A stretch of DNA of 64,000 bases, taken from Martinezella lusitana. Lineage in GTDB: Bacteria > Pseudomonadota > Alphaproteobacteria > Rhizobiales > Rhizobiaceae. The DNA lies in NCBI RefSeq assembly GCF_016901135.1, contig NZ_JAFEVL010000045.1:806001-870000 (forward strand), written 5' to 3'. This document shows, piece after piece, positions 36,646 to 45,730 of the stretch (position 1 is its first letter; every line of letters begins with the position of its first letter). Both the position numbers and the translations under genes were made by a program. The notes under the pieces were generated by a model. The model was not told the DNA's origin. It made no database searches and was given only the letters and a program-made list of their open reading frames with translations.

Positions 36646-37521
36646 ATGCTGGCGCGGACCGAACGACCAAGTCCCGGCCCGCTGGCTCGCGCATTCGACC
36701 GTTTCAGGCTGAACGGTGCGGCCCTGTTTGGCGTCTGCATCGCCGTGCCGATGCTGGTGCTCATTCTGTCTTATCCGCTGTGGTGGCGGTTCCAGCCCAA
36801 TGATATCGACCTTCTGGCGATGAACGCCGCACCCAATGCGACGCATTGGTTCGGAACTGATGGCGTCGGGCGCGATGTCTTTGCGAGAGTCCTCGAAGGC
36901 GGTCGTATTTCGCTGATGGTGGCTGCCGGCTCCACCTTGATCTCGGCATTGATCGGCTTCCTGTTCGGTTCCATTTCGGCCTTTGCGGGGCGTTGGGCGG
37001 ATGCACTCAGCATGCGCTTCGTCGATCTGGTCATGACCCTGCCGCCGGTGATCTTCCTGCTGGTGCTGGCCTCCATCACCGGCACCGGTATCCTGCCGAC
37101 GATCATAGTCATATCGCTGCTTTCCTGGCCACTGCTTGCGCGCATGGTGCGCTCAAGGCTGCTCGAATTGCGCGAGCGCGATTTCGTGACGGCCGCGCGC
37201 GGCATGGGAGCCGGGTTGCCCCATCTGTTGTTGCGCCACGGTATGCCGAACTGCATCGACATTCTGGTAGTTTACGCGACGACGCAGGTCGCCAATGCGA
37301 TCCTGCTGGAGGCAGGGCTCTCCTTCCTCGGGCTTGGCATCGCGCCGCCCGCGGCAAGCTGGGGCAACATGCTGAATGCCGCCCGCTCCACCGCGGTCCT
37401 CGAACAATATCCCTGGCAATGGCTGTTTCCCGGCGCCGCGCTGGTTCTTGCCGTCCTTGCCATCAATTTCATCGGCGACGGATTGAGGGATGCCTTCGAT
37501 CCGCGCGCCGAGCTTCATTAA
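36646..37521 (+). CDS. ABC transporter permease (DppC/OppC-like)
   Basis: 291 residues. The N-terminal segment includes FGTDGVGRDVFARVLEGGR, the conserved DppC-type motif, and the cytoplasmic ATPase-contact loop reads RERDFVTAARGMGAG. Late motif EAGLSFLGLGIAPPAASWG is typical of the group. It pairs with the DppB-like protein directly upstream. Confidence 0.9.
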   Translation: MLARTERPSPGPLARAFDRFRLNGAALFGVCIAVPMLVLILSYPLWWRFQPNDIDLLAMNAAPNATHWFGTDGVGRDVFARVLEGGRISLMVAAGSTLISALIGFLFGSISAFAGRWADALSMRFVDLVMTLPPVIFLLVLASITGTGILPTIIVISLLSWPLLARMVRSRLLELRERDFVTAARGMGAGLPHLLLRHGMPNCIDILVVYATTQVANAILLEAGLSFLGLGIAPPAASWGNMLNAARSTAVLEQYPWQWLFPGAALVLAVLAINFIGDGLRDAFDPRAELH

Positions 37522-37540
37522 ACCAGGAAAGAAAGAGACA

Positions 37541-38455
37541 ATGAGCAAATTCAAGGGTGTGGTGCCCCCCGTCGTAACGCCGCTGAACCCGGATTTTACG
37601 GTGGACTATAAATCCTATACGCGGGTGCTGGAGCACCTGATCGAGGCCGGCTGCCATGGCGTCTTCGTGCTGGGCTCGACGAGCGAAGTCGTCTTCCATG
37701 ACGAGAAGACACGGCGCGAGATCATCGAACATTCGGCCAAGGTTGTGAATGGCCGCGTTCCGCTGCTGGTCGGCACTATCGACGCGACCACCGACCGCGT
37801 GATCGCCCATTCGCAGATCGCCAGGGCCGCCGGGGCAGACGCCGTCGTCGTCACCGCGCCATTCTACACGGTTACCAGCCAATCCGAGATCCTCGACCAC
37901 TTCCGCTATATTCGCGACGCTGTCGATGTTCCGCTTGTGGCCTATGACATTCCCGTCTGCGTGCATGTGAAGCTGCAGCGCCAGACGGTGGTGACGCTTG
38001 CCAAGGAAGGCACCATCATCGGGCTGAAGGATTCCAGCGGCGATGATGGCAATTTCCGCTACGCGCTGCTCGATCTCGCCGACAATAAGGATATTTTCCT
38101 GATGACCGGGTCCGAGATCGTCGTCGACAATGCCCTCTTGATGGGCGCGCATGGCGTGGTTCCCGGTATCGCCAATGTCGATCCGCATGGCTATGTCCGC
38201 CTCTGGGATGCGGCACAGCGCGGCGATTGGGTTGCGGCACGCCGTGAGCAGGAGCGGCTTTGCCGTCTGTTCGAGATCGTCTGGGTGGCGCAGGGCCGCG
38301 TCAGCGGCGGCGCGTCCGGCATCGGCGCTTTCAAGGCAGCCATGAAAAGTCTCGGTATCATCGATACCGCCATCATGCCGCGTCCGCGTGCAGCGCTCAA
38401 TGCGGAGGAGACGGCCAGGATCGATGGCATCCTGCGAGAAACGGGGCTGCTGTAG
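37541..38455 (+). CDS. Dihydrodipicolinate synthase/N-acetylneuraminate lyase family protein
   Basis: 304-residue TIM-barrel class I aldolase/lyase. Schiff-base lysine in IIGLKDSSGD near residue 165, the YDIPV equivalent of the YNxP tyrosine near residue 137, and GSTSEVVF in place of the usual GTTGE. RBS weak (AAGAAAGAG). Located between permease and ATPase genes of the ABC importer, so it acts on the imported substrate and is not the housekeeping lysine-biosynthesis DapA. Candidates are 2-keto-3-deoxy sugar acid aldolases or hydroxy-pyrroline-carboxylate deaminases; not resolvable here. Confidence 0.85.
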   Translation: MSKFKGVVPPVVTPLNPDFTVDYKSYTRVLEHLIEAGCHGVFVLGSTSEVVFHDEKTRREIIEHSAKVVNGRVPLLVGTIDATTDRVIAHSQIARAAGADAVVVTAPFYTVTSQSEILDHFRYIRDAVDVPLVAYDIPVCVHVKLQRQTVVTLAKEGTIIGLKDSSGDDGNFRYALLDLADNKDIFLMTGSEIVVDNALLMGAHGVVPGIANVDPHGYVRLWDAAQRGDWVAARREQERLCRLFEIVWVAQGRVSGGASGIGAFKAAMKSLGIIDTAIMPRPRAALNAEETARIDGILRETGLL

Positions 38456-38457
38456 AC

Positions 38458-39477
38458 ATGATGACGCCGGCCACCGAACCCGTTCTCGACATCAGGGGGC
38501 TGAGGACCGTCTTCCGCACCCGTGGCGGCGAGTTGACGGCGGTGCGGGATATCGACCTCACCATCGAGGCGGGTGAGACGTTGGCATTGGTCGGGGAATC
38601 CGGTTCAGGCAAGTCGGTCACCAGTCTTTCAGTCATGCGGCTGCTGACGCGCAATGTCGGCGTCGTTGCCGCCGGCAGTATCAGGTTGCGGGACAAGCAA
38701 GGCGTCGTCAGCGATCTCGCTACGCTCGACGACAGGCATATGCGCGCGATACGCGGCGATGATATCGGCATGGTGTTTCAGGAGCCGATGTCGAGCCTCA
38801 ATCCGGTGCTGACCATCGGCGACCAGATCGCCGAGCCGATCCGTATCCACCGCAAGGCCGACCGACGCACGGCGATGCGCGAGGCGGTCGCGCTGTTGGA
38901 GAGCGTTGGCATCCCCGATGCGGAGCGGCGGGTGCGGCAATATCCGCATGAGCTTTCCGGCGGCATGCGACAGCGGGCAACGATCGCCATGGCGCTCGCC
39001 TGCGACCCGGTGCTGCTGATCGCGGACGAGCCGACGACGGCTCTCGACGTCACGATCCAGGCGCAGATCCTTGAACTCATGCAGCGGCTGCAACGGGAGC
39101 GCGGCATGGCGATCCTTTTCGTCACCCACAATCTCGGTGTGGTGGCCGAGATCGCCCATCGCGTCGCCGTCATGTATGCCGGCCGGATTGTCGAGGAAGG
39201 ACCGGTCGGAACAGTGTTTCGCGATCCAAGGCATCCTTATACGCAGGGCCTGCTTGCCTCCATGCCACGCCTCGGCGAGGCAACGCGGATGCGGCAAGCC
39301 GGCGAACAGCTGGTCGCCATTCCCGGCGTCGTGCCGGCGCTGACGAGGATGCCCCCGGGCTGCGCCTTCGCGCCGCGCTGTCCCCACGCCATCGCCGCCT
39401 GCGCCGAAGCTGTGCCGGCTCTGGAGACTGTTGGTGCCGGGCATGCGAGCCGCTGTATCCGCTGGCGGGAGATCTAG
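38458..39477 (+). CDS. Peptide-type ABC transporter ATPase (DppD-like)
   Basis: 339 residues. Walker A VGESGSGKSVTSLSVMRL, Q-loop in GMVFQEPMSSLNPV, signature LSGGMRQRATIAMALA and Walker B LLIADEPTTALDVT. The C-terminal oligopeptide-ATPase extension carries the expected Cys-rich part PPGCAFAPRCPHA...C. Start at the first of two tandem ATGs, 2 nt after the lyase stop; ends immediately before the DppF-like gene. Confidence 0.92.
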   Translation: MMTPATEPVLDIRGLRTVFRTRGGELTAVRDIDLTIEAGETLALVGESGSGKSVTSLSVMRLLTRNVGVVAAGSIRLRDKQGVVSDLATLDDRHMRAIRGDDIGMVFQEPMSSLNPVLTIGDQIAEPIRIHRKADRRTAMREAVALLESVGIPDAERRVRQYPHELSGGMRQRATIAMALACDPVLLIADEPTTALDVTIQAQILELMQRLQRERGMAILFVTHNLGVVAEIAHRVAVMYAGRIVEEGPVGTVFRDPRHPYTQGLLASMPRLGEATRMRQAGEQLVAIPGVVPALTRMPPGCAFAPRCPHAIAACAEAVPALETVGAGHASRCIRWREI

Positions 39478-40431
39478 ATGACCGAACCGCTTCTTTCCGT
39501 GCAAGGCCTTGCCAAGGACTATGTCTCCCGTGGCGCAAAGCTTGCCATCCTTCGCGATATTTCCTTCGATATCGGCAGGGGCGAGGTCGTTGGATTGGTG
39601 GGCGAATCCGGCAGCGGCAAGACGACGATAGGGCGCTCCGTCCTCAGGCTCGTCGAGCCGACGGCCGGCAGCGTGCGTTTCGATGGCACCGAGATGACCG
39701 GTCTCAGCGCGGGAGCGTTGCGGCGCATACGGCCGCGCATGCAGTATATTTTTCAGGATCCCTTCGCCAGCCTGTCGCCGCGGATGACCATCGGCGAAAT
39801 CCTGACGGAAGGCCTGAAGATACAGCGCCTCGGCAATCGCCTGGATCGGCTCGACAGGGCGCGGGCAGCACTTGAGCAGGTGGATCTGCCGGCAGAGGCG
39901 ATCAATCGCTATGCGCATGAGTTTTCCGGCGGTCAGCGACAGAGGATAGGCATCGCACGCGCGCTTGCGCTCGGGCCGGAGTTTCTCGTGGCCGACGAAC
40001 CCGTCTCGGCGCTGGATGTCTCCATTCAGGCGCAGGTCATCAATCTGCTGCGTAGCCTGCAGCAACGGCTTGGCCTGACCATGCTGTTCATCTCGCATGA
40101 TCTCGCCGTTGTTGAATATATCTGCGATCGCGTGATTGTGCTTTATCTCGGCCGCATCATGGAGATCGCTGCAAGCGCCGATCTCTACGCCGGCCCCAGC
40201 CATCCCTACACGCGCGCACTGCTATCGGCCATTCCGTCCCCCGATCCGGATGCTCGGCGTGACCGCCAGATTCTAAAGGGCGACATTCCAAGCCCGGCAA
40301 ATCCGCCCAGCGGCTGCGTCTTCCGCACGCGCTGCCCGCATGCTCTCGACGCCTGTGCAGCAACAGTGCCGGAGTTACGTGAAATCGCGCCGGGACAATT
40401 CAAGGCGTGCATCCGCGACGATCTGGATTGA
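39478..40431 (+). CDS. Peptide-type ABC transporter ATPase (DppF-like)
   Basis: 317 residues. VGESGSGKTTIGRSVLRLV, FQDPFASLSPRMT, FSGGQRQRIGIARALA and FLVADEPVSALDVS, with a C-terminal SGCVFRTRCPHALDAC segment typical of the family. ATG directly follows the stop of the DppD-like gene (no gap). Completes a two-permease, two-ATPase importer. Note FSGGQ replaces LSGGQ, a common variant in DppF proteins. Confidence 0.92.
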   Translation: MTEPLLSVQGLAKDYVSRGAKLAILRDISFDIGRGEVVGLVGESGSGKTTIGRSVLRLVEPTAGSVRFDGTEMTGLSAGALRRIRPRMQYIFQDPFASLSPRMTIGEILTEGLKIQRLGNRLDRLDRARAALEQVDLPAEAINRYAHEFSGGQRQRIGIARALALGPEFLVADEPVSALDVSIQAQVINLLRSLQQRLGLTMLFISHDLAVVEYICDRVIVLYLGRIMEIAASADLYAGPSHPYTRALLSAIPSPDPDARRDRQILKGDIPSPANPPSGCVFRTRCPHALDACAATVPELREIAPGQFKACIRDDLD

Positions 40432-40469
40432 AGTCGTTTCATAATATCGCCGCGCCCTTCGCGCTGCAG

Positions 40470-40499
40470 TTGGTCATACCGCACTGCACATTTGACCAA
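40470..40499 (+). promoter_or_regulatory. Spaced inverted repeat TTGGTCA...TGACCAA
   Basis: TTGGTCA (40470-40476) and TGACCAA (40493-40499) are perfectly complementary, centres 23 nt apart (about two helical turns). It lies between the ABC operon and the AraC gene, where the AraC promoter would be. A dimeric or tetrameric regulator site is plausible. No gene is visible in 40432-40660. Confidence 0.4.
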
Positions 40500-40660
40500 A
40501 GAAGGGGCCGTTCATGTCAAAAAAGTATCGGCCGAGCGTTCAGGGCGTAGTAGCGTGCGGCGAATACGAGGCGTAGATTCAACCCATAGAAGACGCGATG
40601 GCCTCTGGGAGGAGGCGCCGCAACCGGATTGAGCACGGGCGGGCGAAAGGAGGCTGGCTG

Positions 40661-41545
40661 ATGAACCCCGATTTGGAAGTTGTTGCGATCGGCAGTGGCG
40701 AGTCCTTCAAGGCCTGGGAGCATGGCTATCCCTACCGCACGGTCCGCTGGCATTTTCATCCCGAATACGAAATCCATCATGTCGTGGCGACCACCGGCCA
40801 ATATTTCATCGGTGACTTCATCGGCGAGTTCGAACCGGGCAATCTGATCCTGACCGGGCCAAACCTGCCGCATAACTGGGTAAGCAATGTCCCGGCCGGT
40901 GTGACGCTTCCCTTGCGCTGCCGTGTCCTGCAATTTTCCGAATCCTTCTTTGCCGATGCCAGCAAGATTTTTCCGGAATTGTCGGCCTGCGCCGACATAT
41001 TGGAAACCAGCCGCCGTGGTGCGCTTTTCACGCCCGAGACCGCCGCTATCGTCGGCCCTATCCTCGGCGAGTTGGTCCAGGCATCAGGCATTCGACGTAT
41101 CGAGCTTTTCATGAACATTCTCGACGCGATGAGCAGCGCGCAGGGCACCCGCTCGCTTGCCAGCGCCGGCTATCAGCCGGATCCTTCCGGCTTCATGTCG
41201 GCGGGTGTCAATCAGGCGCTGTCTTATATCAATGCGCATCTGACCGAACCATTTAGTGAATGCGATCTGGCTGAGCTGACCGGCCAGAGCCCGAGCGCCT
41301 TTTCGCGCAGCTTTCGCCGCCACACCGGCATGGCGCTGGTGCAATATGTCAACCGGCTGCGGGTCAACTTTGCCTGCCATCTGCTGATGAGCAACGCCGA
41401 CATGTCGATCACCGACATCTGCTTTGCCGCCGGCTTCAACAATATCTCGAATTTCAATCGCCGTTTTCTGGATCAGAAGGGCATGGCGCCCTCGCGGTTC
41501 AGATCACTATTGGCACAGCATGCGCGCGCGGTGGAGGCCGCCTAA
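40661..41545 (+). CDS. AraC-family transcriptional regulator, probable ribitol operon activator
   Basis: 294 residues. N-terminal cupin-like sensor (VRWHFHPEYEIHHVV, then GNLILTGPNLPHNW) and C-terminal double HTH with SECDLAELTGQSPSAFSRSF and MSITDICFAAGFNNISNFNR. Start at ATG 40661, 8 nt after a near-perfect AAAGGAGG; the longer frame to 40598 is rejected. It lies 202 nt upstream of the ribitol transport and catabolism genes in the same orientation. Confidence 0.9.
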   Translation: MNPDLEVVAIGSGESFKAWEHGYPYRTVRWHFHPEYEIHHVVATTGQYFIGDFIGEFEPGNLILTGPNLPHNWVSNVPAGVTLPLRCRVLQFSESFFADASKIFPELSACADILETSRRGALFTPETAAIVGPILGELVQASGIRRIELFMNILDAMSSAQGTRSLASAGYQPDPSGFMSAGVNQALSYINAHLTEPFSECDLAELTGQSPSAFSRSFRRHTGMALVQYVNRLRVNFACHLLMSNADMSITDICFAAGFNNISNFNRRFLDQKGMAPSRFRSLLAQHARAVEAA

Positions 41546-41683
41546 CCAAGGGGAGGACAGGGAGGAGAGACAACAATTCAGGCCAAGCGAGCGGGCACCT
41601 CTGTCGCCCGAAGGAGAACGCTTGTCCGAAAAATAGCCGCCGCCTCGGTCGGATGATCGTCGCCGGTGGACGTCAAACAAGAG

Positions 41684-41707
41684 CATCGCGTGCGTAGGGC
41701 CGCGATG
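41684..41707 (+). other. Inverted repeat upstream of the ribitol operon
   Basis: CATCGCG (41684-41690) and CGCGATG (41701-41707) with a 10-nt centre, about 40 nt before the binding-protein ATG. Could be an operator or a leader stem-loop. No other gene is seen in 41546-41747. Confidence 0.35.
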
Positions 41708-41747
41708 ATCGAGGGAAACCATTACCATTTGGAACGGAGAAATTCCA

Positions 41748-42827
41748 ATGAACCATTTCGCACTGAAAATCGCTGGCGCAGCCGCGCTCGGCCTTCTGAG
41801 CGGCACGTCCGCATTCGCGCAATCCGCCAAGGTGACCGACGCAACCGTCGCCTTCCTGATGCCCGACCAGAGTTCGACGCGTTACGAAGAGCATGACTTC
41901 CCGGGCTTCCAGGCGGAGATGAAGAAGCTCTGCGCCGGCTGCAAGGTCATCTACCAGAATGCCAATGGCGATGCTTCGCGCCAGCAGCAGCAGTTCAACT
42001 CGGCGATTTCGCAGGGTGCCAAGGCGATCGTGCTCGACCCGGTCGATTCCACCGCCGCGGCCTCGCTGGTCAAGATGGCGCAGAGCCAGGGCGTTCGCGT
42101 CATCGCTTATGACCGCCCGATCCCGTCGACCCCTGCCGATTACTATGTGTCCTTCAACAACGAAGAGATCGGCAAGATGATCGCGAAATCGCTCGTCGAT
42201 CACCTGAAGGCCAAGAATGTCAAACCCGGTGACGGCGGCCTGCTCGAGATCAACGGCTCGCCGACCGATGCTGCGGCCGGCCTGATCAAGAAGGGCATTC
42301 ATGCCGGTCTCGCCGAGGGCGGCTATCCGGTCCTTGCGGAATTCGACACGCCGGAATGGGCGCCGCCGAAGGCACAGCAATGGGCAAGCGGCCAGATCAC
42401 CCGCTTCGGCAAGAAGATCCTCGGCGTGGTTGCCGCGAATGACGGTACCGGCGGCGCTGCCGTGGCGGCCTTCAAGGCGGCGGGTTTCGATCCGGTGCCA
42501 CCGGTCACGGGCAATGACGCCACCATCGCCGGCCTGCAGCTCATCATTTCCGGCGATCAGTACAACACGATCTCCAAGCCAAGTGAGATCGTCGCCGCGG
42601 CTGCCGCCAATGTCGCGATTGAATTACTCTCCGGCACGACGCCGAAGGCGGACACGAAGCTCTTTGATACGCCGACGAAGCTCTTCACGCCGGCGCTGGT
42701 TACGGCTGACAATCTCAAGGCCGAGATTATCGACAAGGCCGTCAACGGCAAGCCGATCCAGACGCCCGATCAGCTCTGCACCGATCGCTACGCCGACGGC
42801 TGCAAGAAGCTCGGTATCGGCAGCTGA
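41748..42827 (+). CDS. Sugar/polyol ABC transporter binding protein (CUT2, xylose/ribose-type)
   Basis: 359 residues. Signal peptide of 24 residues ending SAFA. The mature protein begins AKVTDATVAFLMPDQSSTRYEEHD and has NANGDASRQQQQFNSAISQG and KAIVLDPVDSTAAA, the periplasmic-binding-protein-4 pattern found in XylF-like proteins. RBS GGAG. Given the ribitol dehydrogenase and pentulose kinase downstream, ribitol is the most likely ligand. Confidence 0.9.
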   Translation: MNHFALKIAGAAALGLLSGTSAFAQSAKVTDATVAFLMPDQSSTRYEEHDFPGFQAEMKKLCAGCKVIYQNANGDASRQQQQFNSAISQGAKAIVLDPVDSTAAASLVKMAQSQGVRVIAYDRPIPSTPADYYVSFNNEEIGKMIAKSLVDHLKAKNVKPGDGGLLEINGSPTDAAAGLIKKGIHAGLAEGGYPVLAEFDTPEWAPPKAQQWASGQITRFGKKILGVVAANDGTGGAAVAAFKAAGFDPVPPVTGNDATIAGLQLIISGDQYNTISKPSEIVAAAAANVAIELLSGTTPKADTKLFDTPTKLFTPALVTADNLKAEIIDKAVNGKPIQTPDQLCTDRYADGCKKLGIGS

Positions 42828-42845
42828 TTACGGCCATCGATATGC

Positions 42846-42867
42846 TCCGGCCGCTTCGGCGGCCGGA
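42846..42867 (+). terminator. UUCG-capped stem-loop after the binding-protein gene
   Basis: TCCGGCCGC-TTCG-GCGGCCGGA: a 9-bp GC-rich stem with an extra-stable UUCG tetraloop, 18 nt after the stop. It lacks a U-run. As after the binding-protein gene at 5092, it probably stabilises the upstream mRNA or attenuates read-through so that the binding protein is overproduced. Confidence 0.65.
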
Positions 42868-42908
42868 AATGAACCGACCTTCATTGCAAACCGAGAGAGT
42901 GGCGAAAC

Positions 42909-43730
42909 ATGATTGACGCTTCCGATCAAAGAGCCCCGACAGGCGAGCCGGTGCTAAGCCTGCAAGGTGTCTCCAAACATTTCGGCGCCGTCTCGGCACT
43001 GACGGATATCAACCTCGATGTGCATGCCGGCGAAGTCGTAGCGCTTGTCGGAGACAACGGCGCGGGCAAATCGACGCTCGTCAAGATCCTTGCCGGCGTT
43101 CACCAGCCGAGCGCCGGCACGATCACATTCGCAGGCAAGCCAGTCACGCTCAGCGATCCGTCCTCCGCGCTCGATCTCGGCATCGCTACCGTCTTCCAGG
43201 ATCTTGCACTGTGCGAGAACCTCGATGTGGTTGCGAACATCTTCCTCGGCCGAGAGCTCAGCCCGCTGAAGCTCGACGAAACCGCAATGGAAGTGCGCGC
43301 CTGGACGCTGCTGAACGAGCTTGCGGCGCGCATCCCGAGCGTGCGCATTCCGATCGCATCGCTCTCCGGCGGACAGCGGCAGACGGTGGCGATCGCCCGC
43401 TCGCTGCTCCTCGAACCGAAGCTTATCATGCTGGACGAACCCACAGCCGCACTTGGCGTGGCGCAGACCGCAGAAGTGCTGAACCTCATCGAACGCGTCC
43501 GCGACAAGGGGCTCGGCGTGATCATGATCAGCCACAACATGGAGGATGTGCGCGCCGTGGCCGACCGTATCGTCGTGCTGCGCCTCGGCCGCAACAACGG
43601 GATCTTCTATCCCGACACCTCGAACCAGGAACTTGTCAGCGCCATCACCGGTGCCACAGAAAACGCTGTGTCGCGGCGCGCCGGGCGACGTCAGGCCCAA
43701 CAGGAACAAAGAGAAGGGGGCCAGATATGA
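42909..43730 (+). CDS. Sugar/polyol ABC transporter ATPase, single-domain (CUT2)
   Basis: 273 residues. Walker A VGDNGAGKSTLVKILAG, Q-loop in ATVFQDLALCEN, signature LSGGQRQTVAIARSLL and Walker B LIMLDEPTAALGV. CUT2 ATPases usually contain two fused nucleotide-binding domains (about 500 residues); this one has a single domain, like FrcA of rhizobial fructose transport, so it should act as a homodimer. It overlaps the permease gene by 4 nt. Confidence 0.9.
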   Translation: MIDASDQRAPTGEPVLSLQGVSKHFGAVSALTDINLDVHAGEVVALVGDNGAGKSTLVKILAGVHQPSAGTITFAGKPVTLSDPSSALDLGIATVFQDLALCENLDVVANIFLGRELSPLKLDETAMEVRAWTLLNELAARIPSVRIPIASLSGGQRQTVAIARSLLLEPKLIMLDEPTAALGVAQTAEVLNLIERVRDKGLGVIMISHNMEDVRAVADRIVVLRLGRNNGIFYPDTSNQELVSAITGATENAVSRRAGRRQAQQEQREGGQI

Positions 43731-44977
43731 ACCAGGACACGAAGCAGCCGACCGTGTTGCTCGACCGCAGCGACGTTCGCGTCAGCCATGAAACGGGCAT
43801 TGCCGCGACGATCCGTTCGTCCATCGACAAGGTTCGGTCAGGCGATCTCGGCTCCCTGCCTGTTGTCGTCGGCCTCGTCATCATCTGGACGGTGTTCGGC
43901 ACGCTCAACCCGACATTCCTTTCCAGCAACAATCTCGCCAATCTGCTGTTCGATGCGTCGACGGTCGGCATTATCTCGCTCGGCATCGTCTGCGTGCTGA
44001 TGGTGGGCGAGATCGATCTTTCGGTGGGCTCGATCAGCGGCTTCGCCTCGGCCATGGTCGGCATGCTCTGGGTCAATGAAGGCTGGCCGGTGGTACTGGC
44101 CATCCTGGCCGCGCTTGTCTTCGGCGGCGTGATCGGCACGATCTACGCTTTGCTCTTCAACCGTTTGGGCATGCCGAGCTTCGTTTCGACGCTGGCGGGA
44201 TTGCTTGCCGTGCTGGGCATGCAGCTCTATTTGCTCGGCGCCACCGGCTCCATCAATCTGCCCTATGGTTCGGCGATCGTGAACTTCGGCCAGCTCCTGG
44301 TTATTCCGCGTCCGCTCGCCTATGTGTTTGCGCTCATCCCCGGCGTGGTGATGCTGTTTGCCGGCTTCGCCGTGGTTCGGCGCCGCAAGCAGGCGAACCT
44401 GTCGGCTCCTTCCATCGGCGGCCTCGTTGCGAAAGCCGTCGCCATCACGGTGGCTCTGGAATTCGTCGCCTTCTACCTCAATCAGGATCGCGGCATTCCG
44501 TGGATGTTCGCCCTGTTCGTGGTGCTGGTCATCATCATGGATTACGCGCTGACGCGCACGCAATGGGGCCGGTCGATGTCAGCGGTCGGCGGCAACCGGG
44601 AGGCTGCGCGGCGTGCCGGCATCAATGTGCGGATGATCTATACCAGCGCCTTCGTTCTCTGCGCCATGTTTGCGGCCCTTGGCGGTGTGCTGGCGGCAGC
44701 CCGTTTGGCGTCGGCCAGCCAGCAAGCCGGTACCGGCGACGTTAACCTGAATGCGATCGCCGCAGCCGTCATCGGCGGCACCAGCCTCTTTGGCGGCCGC
44801 GGCAATGCCTATTCGGCATTGCTTGGCATCATCGTCATCCAGTCAATCGCGAGCGGCCTGACGATGCTCGATCTGTCGTCGGCGCTTCGCTACATGATCA
44901 CCGGCGCAGTTCTTGCCATCGCTGTTATCGTCGACTCGCTGGCTCGCCGTTCCCGCGCCTCGCATGGGCGTGGCTGA
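43727..44977 (+). CDS. Sugar/polyol ABC transporter permease (CUT2, XylH/FrcC-like)
   Basis: 416 residues with about ten membrane segments. VGEIDLSVGSISGFASAMVG near residue 95 and ALGGVLAAARLASASQQAG near residue 320, followed by AAAVIGGTSLFGGRG, are the CUT2 permease hallmarks. A longish hydrophilic N-terminus (residues 1-40) precedes the first helix. Start at the ATGA overlap with the ATPase gene. Confidence 0.9.
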   Translation: MNQDTKQPTVLLDRSDVRVSHETGIAATIRSSIDKVRSGDLGSLPVVVGLVIIWTVFGTLNPTFLSSNNLANLLFDASTVGIISLGIVCVLMVGEIDLSVGSISGFASAMVGMLWVNEGWPVVLAILAALVFGGVIGTIYALLFNRLGMPSFVSTLAGLLAVLGMQLYLLGATGSINLPYGSAIVNFGQLLVIPRPLAYVFALIPGVVMLFAGFAVVRRRKQANLSAPSIGGLVAKAVAITVALEFVAFYLNQDRGIPWMFALFVVLVIIMDYALTRTQWGRSMSAVGGNREAARRAGINVRMIYTSAFVLCAMFAALGGVLAAARLASASQQAGTGDVNLNAIAAAVIGGTSLFGGRGNAYSALLGIIVIQSIASGLTMLDLSSALRYMITGAVLAIAVIVDSLARRSRASHGRG

Positions 44978-45001
44978 TTTCATCACAAGGTAAGGATTGA
45001 T

Positions 45002-45730
45002 ATGAGACAGGATTTTGCCGGTAAAGTCGCCGCCATCACCGGGGCCGCCTCCGGGATCGGGCTGGAATGCGCCAAATCGCTTTTGAACGAGGGCGCCAGC
45101 GTCGCCCTCATCGACAGGGCCGAGGATAGTCTGAAAAGCCTCTGCGCCGACCTGGGGCCGAATGCCCATCCCGTCGTCATCGACCTCCTCAATCCCGCGA
45201 GTGTCGCCACCATGATGCCGCAGATCCTGGAGAAATTTGGCAATCTCGATATCTTCCACGCCAATGCCGGCTCCTATATTGGCGGTGAGGTCGTGGATGG
45301 TGATCCCGATGCCTGGGATCGGATGCTGGATCTCAACATCAACGCGGCCTTCCGTTCCGTCCGGATGGTGCTGCCGCACATGGTCGAGCGGAAGACCGGC
45401 GATATCATCATGACCAGCTCCATTGCCGGTCTGGTGCCGGTGGTCTGGGAGCCGATCTATACTGCCTCGAAACATGCCGTTCAGGCATTCGTCCATACCG
45501 TGCGCCGCCAAGTCGCCAAGCATGGCATCCGCGTCGGCGCAGTCGCGCCAGGGCCGGTGGTGACCGCGCTCATCAGCGATTGGCCGAAGGCGAAACTGGA
45601 CGAGACGATCGCCGCCGGCGGCCTCATGGAAGCGACTGAAGTCGCGGAAGCCGTCCTCTTCATGCTATCGAGGCCACGCAACATTGTCATTCGGGATCTG
45701 GTGATCCTGCCTTTGAGTACGGATCTCTGA
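45002..45730 (+). CDS. rbtD: Ribitol 2-dehydrogenase (SDR)
   Basis: 242-residue SDR that oxidises ribitol to D-ribulose with NAD+. TGAASGIGLECAKSLL is the cofactor motif, HANAG replaces the usual NNAG, Ser lies in TSSIAGLVPVVWEP and the catalytic pair is in YTASKHAVQAFVHT. The combination DIFHANAGSYIGG, WEPIYTASK and GAVAPGPVVTAL matches enterobacterial RbtD strikingly well. It shares one base with the kinase start (TGATG), consistent with joint function. Confidence 0.88.
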   Translation: MRQDFAGKVAAITGAASGIGLECAKSLLNEGASVALIDRAEDSLKSLCADLGPNAHPVVIDLLNPASVATMMPQILEKFGNLDIFHANAGSYIGGEVVDGDPDAWDRMLDLNINAAFRSVRMVLPHMVERKTGDIIMTSSIAGLVPVVWEPIYTASKHAVQAFVHTVRRQVAKHGIRVGAVAPGPVVTALISDWPKAKLDETIAAGGLMEATEVAEAVLFMLSRPRNIVIRDLVILPLSTDL

